This document shows positions 1 through 4,756 of a DNA stretch of 6,861 bases, piece after piece (position 1 is the stretch's first letter; each line of letters opens with the position of its first letter). The translations under genes were made by a program, and so were the position numbers. The notes under the pieces were generated by a model. That model ran no database searches and was not told the origin of the DNA. It saw only the letters and a list, made by a program, of their open reading frames with translations. Source of the DNA: Bacteroidota bacterium (GTDB lineage: Bacteria; Bacteroidota; Bacteroidia; Sphingobacteriales; Sphingobacteriaceae). The stretch spans positions 571 to 7,431 of the forward strand of contig JABDBT010000101.1 in the NCBI GenBank assembly GCA_013288465.1, read 5' to 3'.

Positions 1-629
1 TCCTGCAAGCCGTGTTAAATAGCTATGCTGCAGAACGTATGCCCGTTGCTAAAACGCTGTTAGCTACTACCGATCGAGTTTTTACGTTGATCATGGCTGA
101 AAACTGGTTGGTTAACCTGGTTAAAAAATGGGTATTGCCAAAACTGCTCAATATTATATGGGCGCAAAAAGGTACCCGCGCCGGTTTTTTTAAAAGAATA
201 TCACAAACGGGCATAACATACCGCGACAGCAATATTAACCTGCATCTTAGTAACAGCACAAAAGTTAAAGCCGGCGGCAGGTTGCCTTATCTTAAAGTGT
301 TTGACGAGAAAAAGCAGGAAGAAACCGACCTGCATCAGTGGTGCGGCAAACCGGGTTTTACCTTTATAGCATTGGGTAATTTATCTGATCTTGACCTTTT
401 TATGTTGGCTAAATGGATTACGCAAAACTACCCGGCAACTATCAATTTCTTTTACCTGCCGCAATCAACAAAAAACAAAACGGTTTTTGATGCATTTGAG
501 ATCAGCGAAGGCCGGAAGAAAGCGCTTATTATCAGGCCTGATATGCATATCGGTTTTATGAATGATGTGGTAGATATTGATATGATGGATAATTATTTGC
601 TGAATGTGATGGGGTTGAAACCCTTCTAA
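1..629 (+). CDS. FAD-dependent monooxygenase, C-terminal part (5' end outside window)
   Basis: The open frame runs in from the left edge (first full codon at base 3) and ends with TAA at 627-629, so only about 208 C-terminal residues are present. Near its start is SYAAERMPVA, which matches the SYxxERxPVA helix of FAD-binding aromatic-ring hydroxylases (PF01494 type, PheA/TfdB/MhpA-like), followed by TTDRVF. After it come AGGRLP at about 270-290 and a C-terminal thioredoxin-fold-like segment with RPDMHIGF at about 534-557, which matches the RPDgyvGwR element of this family. Known members use NAD(P)H, FAD and O2 to hydroxylate phenolic or polyketide substrates; the substrate here cannot be read. 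The N-terminal GxGxxG dinucleotide-binding motif must lie outside the window. The C-terminal domain shows one Cys (in HQWCGKPG) and no CxxC, so it is not a redox-active thioredoxin. The gene converges on miaE. Confidence 0.85.
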   Translation, partial: LQAVLNSYAAERMPVAKTLLATTDRVFTLIMAENWLVNLVKKWVLPKLLNIIWAQKGTRAGFFKRISQTGITYRDSNINLHLSNSTKVKAGGRLPYLKVFDEKKQEETDLHQWCGKPGFTFIALGNLSDLDLFMLAKWITQNYPATINFFYLPQSTKNKTVFDAFEISEGRKKALIIRPDMHIGFMNDVVDIDMMDNYLLNVMGLKPF

Positions 630-688
630 ACTGCATCGTTTTCATGAATATCTATAAAATCTAAAATGGCGGCTAACCTGAGCAAATT

Positions 689-719
689 AGGAGGCACCTC
701 CTTAAAGCTTTTTTGCTTT
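689..719 (+). terminator. Possible intrinsic terminator of the monooxygenase gene
   Basis: AGGAGG (689-694) and CCTCCT (697-702) form a 6-bp stem around CA. In RNA this would more realistically be a 5-bp stem with a GCAC loop. A TTAAAGC spacer and a T6 run (709-714) follow. The T run itself sits in a second weak stem, AAAGC/GCTTT. The position 60 bp after the monooxygenase stop fits a terminator, but the stem is short and the U-tract does not follow it directly. Confidence 0.35.
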
Positions 720-720
720 G

Positions 721-782
721 TTCTATAAACACGCGACCCCTCCGGGGTTCGGCCATTCGTTGTGAAACAGGTATTTATAGCA
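721..782. repeat. Probable dispersed intergenic palindromic element (CTATAAA ... C4/G4 ... TTTATAG)
   Basis: TTCTATAAACAC at 721-732 matches the reverse complement of 771-782 (TGCTATAAATAC) at 10 of 12 positions. Between them is the hairpin ACCCC-TCC-GGGGT (736-748). From memory, many Bacteroidota genomes carry intergenic repeats of this plan: a GTTTATAG-like word next to a GC-rich hairpin of the ACCCCGGAGGGGT kind, often mis-annotated as short proteins containing PEGSxVYR. The minus-strand translation here gives PEGSRVYR, consistent with that. Only one copy lies in the window, so dispersal is an inference. Confidence 0.5.
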
Positions 783-828
783 TTACACATCCTGAGAATC
801 GGCCTAATCCTAAAAATCATGGTTCAGA

Positions 829-1428
829 CTACCCATGAATGGTTTCGCTTTTGCCGTAGTTTTGTATCACATGCGCTTCATAAGCTAAAAACTCTTTCCA
901 GCGGGTATCAACGTCTATAGTAACAGCATACTTTTTGGCAAGGCGAATGAACATGGAATAATGGCCGGCTTCGCTGATCATCAGTTCGTGATAAAAATCG
1001 GCCAATTGCTTATCGTTGATGTTTTCGGATAGCACTTTAAAACGTTCGCAACTGCGTGCCTCAATCATTGCCGAGAATAGCAGGCGGTCTATCAGTTGGG
1101 CTTCGCGGCCACCACCTATAATGATGAATTTGCGTAATTCGTTTACATAATTATCCTTACGTTCGCGGCCAAGCAGGTAGCCGCGCTCTACTATAATATC
1201 ATGTACCCGTTTAAAATGATCCATTTCTTCCTGGGCCAGGCCAATCATATCCTGTACCAGGTCTGAAAGGTTTGGGTTTTGAACAATAAGGGTAATGGCA
1301 TTACTGGCGGCTTTCTGTTCGCAAAAAGCATGATCGGTTAAAATTTCTTCAATATTGCTTTCCACCACATTCTTCACCCAGATAGGGTCGGTTGGCAATT
1401 GCAGTTTAAGGATTGTTTTTTCGCTCAC
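829..1428 (-). CDS. miaE: tRNA 2-methylthio-N6-isopentenyladenosine-37 hydroxylase (MiaE)
   Basis: MiaE is an O2-dependent diiron enzyme that hydroxylates the isopentenyl group of ms2i6A at tRNA position 37, after MiaA and MiaB. With the GTG start at 1428 the product is 199 aa. The ferritin-like helix bundle shows the expected metal ligands: E37 (in HAFCEQKA), E68 and H71 (EEMDHF), E123 (MIEARSCERF), and E153 and H156 (SEAGHYSMF). I chose the GTG start because family members begin just before the LPTDP-W motif. The frame can be extended to a TTG at 1470, but that would start inside an inverted repeat and upstream of a good promoter -7 box (TATTTTTG). Short members of about 200 aa are usual in Bacteroidota, against about 270 aa in Salmonella. 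It is the last gene of the yicC-gmk-nadD-miaE strand block and may also have its own promoter. Confidence 0.9.
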   Translation of the reverse strand: MSEKTILKLQLPTDPIWVKNVVESNIEEILTDHAFCEQKAASNAITLIVQNPNLSDLVQDMIGLAQEEMDHFKRVHDIIVERGYLLGRERKDNYVNELRKFIIIGGGREAQLIDRLLFSAMIEARSCERFKVLSENINDKQLADFYHELMISEAGHYSMFIRLAKKYAVTIDVDTRWKEFLAYEAHVIQNYGKSETIHG

Positions 1429-1433
1429 AGTGG

Positions 1434-1441
1434 CAAAAATA
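1434..1441 (-). promoter_or_regulatory. Putative miaE promoter -7 box (TATTTTTG), near-leaderless
   Basis: On the minus strand TATTTTTG matches the Bacteroidota sigma -7 consensus TAnnTTTG exactly, and only CCACT separates it from the GTG start. Transcription would begin at or a few bases from the start codon. No TTTG or TTG -33 box lies at the usual 17-23 bp spacing; the nearest TTG is about 26 bp upstream. AT-rich sequence can give such a match by chance. Confidence 0.4.
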
Positions 1442-1455
1442 AGGTTATTAAGGTA

Positions 1456-1586
1456 AAAGCGGAAAGGCAAAAGCTAAAAGCTTTTATTTGCAACTTACCC
1501 TATTAAATTTGATGATTTCTATGAGGAATGTTGATTTTTTTAGAAGTAACGACAAAATATACCTTCGGCTTTTACCTTTCCGCTTT
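1456..1586. repeat. Intergenic inverted repeat A (nadD-miaE gap)
   Basis: The left arm 1456-1474 begins AAAGCGGAAAGG. It pairs with the right arm 1568-1586 over 19 positions with one mismatch, which would be a G-U wobble in the minus-strand transcript. The interval between arms is 93 bp and AT-rich. The left arm runs into a second small hairpin, AAAAGCT-AAA-AGCTTTT (1469-1485). The right arm ends 4 bp from the nadD stop. The word AAAAGC recurs at 1455, 1469 and 1476. Copies of the left arm occur elsewhere in the window (see 4703-4741). Confidence 0.75.
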
Positions 1587-1590
1587 AAGC

Positions 1591-2166
1591 CTATTTCCCG
1601 TATAAATTTTTGCTTTCTATAAATTCCAAAACCGAATCGGGCACAAAATATTGGATGTTCTTTTTTTCGGCTAATGATTTTCGGATAAATGTTGCCGATA
1701 GCTCCATCAGGGGTGTCATGGTTATGGTAACCGAGGGATGCGAGGCTAATTCGGCATTTTCATAGCCGGGGCGTGGGTAAACATAAATGCGGTAGTCGCG
1801 CAATATGAGTTTGTAATTTTTCCATTTAGGCAATGATACCAGGTTATCTGACCCCATTATTATAGCAAATTCATGCTGGGGAAATTTCTCCTTTAAATGC
1901 ACAAGCGTATCAATGGTATAGGATGGTTGTGGCAGCTTTAATTCAACGTCACTAACTTGTATGTTATTTGAATTATCGGTAGCCAGGCGGGCCATTTCTA
2001 AGCGGTCATACGTATTGATCAGGTCGCCGTATTTCTTTAATGGGTTTTGCGGCGATACTACCAGCCAAACCTTATCCAGGTCGGTATGATTGGCCAAATA
2101 ATTAGCAATAATTAAATGCCCTATATGTATAGGATTAAATGAACCGAATAGTAAACCAATTTTCAT
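1591..2166 (-). CDS. nadD: Nicotinate-nucleotide adenylyltransferase (NadD)
   Basis: NadD joins nicotinate mononucleotide and ATP to give nicotinate adenine dinucleotide and PPi, the penultimate step of NAD synthesis, in the cytoplasm. The 191-aa product is of usual length and starts MKIGLLFGSFNPIHIGH. This holds the nucleotidyltransferase GSFNP loop (residues 8-12) and the HIGH motif (14-17). GSDNLVSLPKW (105-115) is the substrate-binding segment, and SATFIR (157-162) is the family's ISSTxIR phosphate-binding motif with Ala in place of a Ser or Thr. The ATG at 2166 is the only sensible start. It lies 52 bp after gmk on the same strand, an order (yicC-gmk-nadD) often kept in Bacteroidota. No Shine-Dalgarno sequence is seen. 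Confidence 0.95.
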   Translation of the reverse strand: MKIGLLFGSFNPIHIGHLIIANYLANHTDLDKVWLVVSPQNPLKKYGDLINTYDRLEMARLATDNSNNIQVSDVELKLPQPSYTIDTLVHLKEKFPQHEFAIIMGSDNLVSLPKWKNYKLILRDYRIYVYPRPGYENAELASHPSVTITMTPLMELSATFIRKSLAEKKNIQYFVPDSVLEFIESKNLYGK

Positions 2167-2195
2167 TGTAGTTAATGGCTAATAGTTCATGGGAT

Positions 2196-2219
2196 AACTG
2201 CAAACAGAGAACTGCAAAC
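2196..2219. repeat. Short tandem repeat AACTGCAAAC in the gmk-nadD gap
   Basis: AACTGCAAAC occurs at 2196-2205 and again at 2210-2219, a 14-bp period with AGAG between. It fills most of the 52-bp gap and touches the gmk stop codon. The two copies are perfect but short. It resembles the word-repeat style of the other gaps in this window. Confidence 0.5.
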
Positions 2220-2794
2220 TAACTTTCCGCCAGAAAGTCCTTCACCAATTTCTCCGCTTCGTTGCAAGCCGTTTCAAGATCGTGATTTTTAAGGATAATA
2301 TCAAATTTGGGCGCGTAATTCAATTCCTTTTTGGCTTTTACAAAACGCTCTTTCAGTTTTTCGCCGCTATCTGTGCCTCTGCCGGTCAACCTTTCTATCA
2401 ATACCTCCAATGATGGTGGCTGTACAAAGATAGCCAGTGCCTGCTCGCCATATTTTCGTTTTAAGTGCAGGCCGCCTTCTACATCAATATCAAATATTAC
2501 GGTTTTGCCACGTTTCCATATCCGTTCAATTTCTGTGCGCAACGTACCATAAAATGTACCTGAATACACTTCTTCAAACTCAACAAATTGCTTTTTGGCA
2601 ATACGGTGTAAAAAGTCCTCTTTGGTAATAAAGTAATAATCGCGTCCATCTTTTTCATCTCCCCTGGGTTGGCGTGTTGTGGCCGAAATAGAAAACTCCA
2701 ACTGCGGGACAATTGAAAGCATGTGATGGACAATGGTAGTTTTACCGGCTCCGGACGGTGCTGAAAATATGATGAGTTTACCGTTGTGGTTCAT
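2219..2794 (-). CDS. gmk: Guanylate kinase (Gmk)
   Basis: Gmk phosphorylates GMP (and dGMP) with ATP to GDP (dGDP) in the cytoplasm. It feeds GTP, dGTP and (p)ppGpp pools. The product is 191 aa, close to the usual 190-210. The P-loop SAPSGAGKTT is at residues 11-20. The GMP-binding signature TTRQPRGDEKDGRDYYF (39-55) matches the PROSITE-type guanylate kinase pattern. FVEFEEVYSGTFYGT (70-84) supplies further GMP contacts, FDIDVEGG (101-108) the catalytic-strand Asp residues, and the lid region follows at about 138-150 (GRGTDSGEKLKER). The stop is TAG at 2219-2221. The gene lies 118 bp downstream of yicC on the same strand, and the gap is occupied by inverted repeat B. No TAnnTTTG box was found just upstream, so it is probably read from the yicC promoter. 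Confidence 0.96.
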   Translation of the reverse strand: MNHNGKLIIFSAPSGAGKTTIVHHMLSIVPQLEFSISATTRQPRGDEKDGRDYYFITKEDFLHRIAKKQFVEFEEVYSGTFYGTLRTEIERIWKRGKTVIFDIDVEGGLHLKRKYGEQALAIFVQPPSLEVLIERLTGRGTDSGEKLKERFVKAKKELNYAPKFDIILKNHDLETACNEAEKLVKDFLAES

Positions 2795-2798
2795 TATT

Positions 2799-2899
2799 GT
2801 TGTAAGGGTTGTAAGTGTTGTAAAGGTTGTAAGTGTTGCAATAGTTTCAATTGGCTATGATGAAATTTAAACATCTGCAACCTTTTTAACCCTTACAAC
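2799..2899. repeat. Intergenic inverted repeat B made of 9-bp tandem units (yicC-gmk gap)
   Basis: Five contiguous 9-bp units lie at 2799-2843: GTTGTAAGG, GTTGTAAGT, GTTGTAAAG, GTTGTAAGT, GTTGCAATA. On the opposite strand three units in the same 9-bp phase run from 2899 down to 2873: GTTGTAAGG, GTTAAAAAG, GTTGCAGAT. The outermost 12 bp (2799-2810 and 2888-2899) pair perfectly, and inner units pair with a shifted register. The 29-bp centre is AT-rich. The element fills the gap between two co-directional genes and would be part of their shared mRNA. Confidence 0.8.
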
Positions 2900-2912
2900 G
2901 TTTTTATCCTAT

Positions 2913-3788
2913 CTACAACACATTTAACAGTTGTTCTTTTATTTTTTCAAGCTCTTCTTTCATCCCTACCACTAATTTTTGCATGGCAGCGTCGTTTGCT
3001 TTTGAACCTAAAGTGTTTATTTCGCGCCCTATTTCCTGCGATATAAATCCCAGCTTTTTACCATTGGCATCTGCGTTTTTCAGGGTTTCGATAAAATAAT
3101 CGCAATGGCTTTTTAAACGGATCTTTTCTTCGGTAATATCAAGTTTATCAATATAGTAGATCAATTCCTGTTCAAACCTGTTTTGATCCATCGCCTCGCG
3201 GCCTACAGCTTCGCTTAAAAACTGGTTTAACCGTTCGCGGATAACCGGCACACGTTTTGGCTCTTCAACCTCCACTAATTTTAAATTATTTAAAATTATA
3301 TCAATACGGTATTTAATATCCTGCTCAAGTACGTTACCCTCATCGCTTCTAAACTGCTGAAACGCTGTTAATGCCTGCTGAAAGGTTTTCTCTACTATCT
3401 TCCACTCTTCTTCCGAAACCGTTTCTTCGTCGTATTTTACCACTTCGGGCAAGCCAAGCGCCAATTGAAGCAGGTTAGTAGCAGGCTCATTCAGATCATG
3501 ACTAACCGCTTTTAACTGCGTGTAGTAATGCTTTAACAGCTCGGTATCAATGCCGGCGGCCTTTACTGTAGAAGCCGCCTGCTCAACATTAATGGATAAG
3601 TTGACTTTGCCGCGTTCTATTTGCTTGCTGCAATCATTGCGCAATTGAAATTCTTTTTCCGAAAAAGCTTTGGGCAACCTTAGAGACAGTTCAAGAAATT
3701 TACTGTTCAGGGACTTTATTTCGACGGTGTATTTTGAGCTACCCGAATCGAAACTGGCAATTCCATACCCTGTCATGGATTTTATCAT
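2913..3788 (-). CDS. yicC: YicC-family endoribonuclease
   Basis: The product is a YicC/YloC family protein, described as a metal-dependent endoribonuclease involved in RNA turnover. From the ATG at 3788 it has 291 aa, close to the 287 of E. coli. The N-terminus MIKSMTGYG (family MIrSMTgyg) and SLNSKFLE (26-33, the family's NxRFLD/E element) mark the YicC_N domain. The C-terminal DUF1732-type region holds DITEEKIRLKSH (218-229) and GKKLGFISQEIGREINTLGSKAND (243-266), which matches the family's GKKLxFxxQExxREaNTxGSK. The C-terminal third is predicted helical. The frame extends two codons upstream to a TTG at 3794, but the ATG gives the family N-terminus and sits 3 bp after a promoter -7 box. 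It is the first gene of the yicC-gmk-nadD-miaE block. Stop is TAG. Confidence 0.93.
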   Translation of the reverse strand: MIKSMTGYGIASFDSGSSKYTVEIKSLNSKFLELSLRLPKAFSEKEFQLRNDCSKQIERGKVNLSINVEQAASTVKAAGIDTELLKHYYTQLKAVSHDLNEPATNLLQLALGLPEVVKYDEETVSEEEWKIVEKTFQQALTAFQQFRSDEGNVLEQDIKYRIDIILNNLKLVEVEEPKRVPVIRERLNQFLSEAVGREAMDQNRFEQELIYYIDKLDITEEKIRLKSHCDYFIETLKNADANGKKLGFISQEIGREINTLGSKANDAAMQKLVVGMKEELEKIKEQLLNVL

Positions 3789-3791
3789 GTG

Positions 3792-3799
3792 CAAAGATA
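3792..3799 (-). promoter_or_regulatory. Putative yicC promoter -7 box (TATCTTTG), leaderless
   Basis: On the minus strand TATCTTTG fits TAnnTTTG exactly and is followed by CAC and then the yicC ATG. If the box works at its usual distance, the mRNA would start at or next to the ATG, with no 5' leader. No TTG-type -33 box lies 17-23 bp upstream; that interval is occupied by the left arm of inverted repeat C. Confidence 0.55.
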
Positions 3800-3808
3800 G
3801 TATTTTTG

Positions 3809-3921
3809 GAGATTAGTTAATTGGAGATTAGAGATTAGGCTTTGCAAGGGATAATGTTTTATATTTATCTTAGAATGACTACCTTGATACACCCAAAATT
3901 AATCTCTAATCTCTAATCTCC
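3809..3921. repeat. Intergenic inverted repeat C with 7-bp words (divergent yicC / orphan-gene gap)
   Basis: GGAGATTAGAGATTAG at 3823-3838 is a perfect 16-bp inverted match to 3906-3921, 67 bp apart. The right arm is three tandem 7-bp units (AATCTCT, AATCTCT, AATCTCC; 3901-3921). The left arm has GAGATTA at 3809-3815, 3824-3830 and 3831-3837. The element covers most of the 197-bp gap between the two divergent starts, and its left end is 10 bp from the yicC -7 box. The rest of the gap is AT-rich. A poor -7-like TAAATTTA lies at 3960-3967, before the plus-strand gene. Confidence 0.8.
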
Positions 3922-3985
3922 CTTAACACTTTTTCACATTTAGCCTTAAAAACATTTTCTAAATTTACCGCCCTAATTAAGCCCG

Positions 3986-4708
3986 ATGTATTTTCGTTAT
4001 ACGCTGTTACTGCTTTTTTGCTATTGTTTCGCTTTAAAGGTAGCGGCCCAATCGTTTACTATAAGAGGAACAGTACATAAAAAGGGCTCACCGGATAGGG
4101 TAGCGCAAGTATTGGTAACCAATTTAAGCTCAAAAGATATCAGGATGAGCGATGATTTTGGTGTATTTCAAATTCAGGCAAAAACCGGCGACACGCTGAA
4201 ATTTCAAAAGATAGATTATGCCTCCCTTATTTTTGTAGCCTATGGCGCCTCCGACATCAGTATCTATTTGCAGCCTATCATATTGCTTAACGAAGTATCA
4301 ATAAAAGGGCAAACCAAAAAGCAGGAGGTAAATGAAATGATGAAAATGTATAAAAGCCAGGGCAGTTATTATACTTTAAAACCATCAGTATGGTCGATGA
4401 TAAACTCGCCTTTAACCGGGTTTTACGAGCTTTTTGGGCAGGGGCCCAACCGCGCCCGCCGTTTTCAACAACATACACAGGAAGAGTTAGAGCATATTGA
4501 AGTTAACAAACGTTATACTGCGGCCCTTATAAAGAAAGTAACAGGGGTAACTGATGATAAGGAAATAGACGATTTCAGGCGTGCTTTTACGCCCGCTTAT
4601 GAAGATATAAAGCAATGGAATGACTATGAACTGATAAACTATATCAAAAAGTCATACGCCTATTATAAGGACAATAAAAATGGCCTGAAATTGCCGAAGC
4701 TGTATTAA
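3986..4708 (+). CDS. Secreted carboxypeptidase-regulatory-like domain protein, function unknown
   Basis: This 240-aa protein starts with a clear signal peptide: basic MYFRY, a hydrophobic core to about residue 19, and a likely cut near AAQ-S (20-23). Residues 23 to about 108 look like a carboxypeptidase D regulatory-like beta-sandwich (CarbopepD_reg_2 type). The cues are FTIRGTV, VLVTN, MSDDFGVFQIQAKTGDTLKFQ and the closing LNEVSIKG. In Bacteroidota this domain usually opens SusC-like TonB-dependent receptors, but no plug or barrel follows here. The remaining 130 residues are Lys- and Tyr-rich, with SPLTGFYELFGQGPNRARRFQ-type sequence that I cannot assign to an enzyme. Location is inferred as periplasmic or outer-membrane-facing. 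The gene stands alone between two conserved minus-strand blocks. The ATG at 3986 is chosen because it gives the complete signal peptide. No Shine-Dalgarno sequence is seen. The exact role is unknown. Confidence 0.82.
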   Translation: MYFRYTLLLLFCYCFALKVAAQSFTIRGTVHKKGSPDRVAQVLVTNLSSKDIRMSDDFGVFQIQAKTGDTLKFQKIDYASLIFVAYGASDISIYLQPIILLNEVSIKGQTKKQEVNEMMKMYKSQGSYYTLKPSVWSMINSPLTGFYELFGQGPNRARRFQQHTQEELEHIEVNKRYTAALIKKVTGVTDDKEIDDFRRAFTPAYEDIKQWNDYELINYIKKSYAYYKDNKNGLKLPKLY

Positions 4709-4741
4709 AGCTAAAAGCGGAATGCACAAAGCTAAAAGCTT
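4703..4741. repeat. Second copy of the repeat A left arm
   Basis: Bases 4713-4741 match 1455-1483 at 25 of 29 positions. AAAAGCGGAA and AAAGCTAAAAGCTT are identical and only a 5-base centre differs. Weaker similarity extends left over TATTAA to 1446 and 4703 with one gap. Within this copy AAAGCTAAAAGC occurs twice (4707-4718 and 4728-4739, 21-bp period). The copy overlaps the stop codon of the plus-strand gene and fills the convergent gap to rnc. Confidence 0.75.
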
Positions 4742-4746
4742 ATTTT
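4729..4746. terminator. Weak possible bidirectional terminator hairpin
   Basis: AAGCT (4729-4733) and AGCTT (4737-4741) can pair around AAA, and ATTTTG follows on the plus strand. It lies between the stops of the orphan gene and rnc, where both operons must end. The stem is only 5 bp and AT-rich and the U-tract is poor, so this is a weak call. Confidence 0.25.
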
Positions 4747-4756
4747 GAATAGTTTA

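Larger units (their letters stand above)
630..828. other. Gap between convergent genes, probably non-coding, rich in hairpins
   Basis: This 199-bp stretch separates the monooxygenase stop from the miaE stop. It holds a 6-bp stem with a CA centre (689-702), an AAAGC/GCTTT stem around a T6 run (704-719), and an ACCCC-TCC-GGGGT hairpin (736-748) flanked by inverted CTATAAA-type motifs (721-732 and 771-782). A 64-codon frame on the minus strand (820 down to 626) spans almost all of it. I consider that frame doubtful because it is read straight through these hairpins and its product matches no family I know. Confidence 0.55.

Noticed and set aside
626..820. 64-aa minus-strand open frame between miaE and the monooxygenase gene
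   Set aside because: Start and stop are well placed, but it is translated straight through three hairpins and the CTATAAA-flanked palindrome, has no family I recognise, and contains the PEGSRVYR string I associate with translated intergenic repeats. Kept as a finding, not as a gene.
1429..1470. N-terminal extension of miaE to a TTG at 1470
   Set aside because: It would start inside inverted repeat A, read through the -7 promoter box, and add 14 residues not expected in the family.
2799..2899. Riboswitch or protein-binding leader for gmk
   Set aside because: The 9-bp tandem structure does not resemble any riboswitch class I know, and no conserved aptamer core is visible.
3789..3794. Two-codon extension of yicC to a TTG
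   Set aside because: The ATG at 3788 gives the standard family N-terminus and the TTG lies in the putative promoter box.
1456..3921. CRISPR array or insertion-sequence ends
   Set aside because: The repeat units are too short and contiguous for CRISPR, with no spacers. No transposase or target duplication was seen around any inverted repeat.
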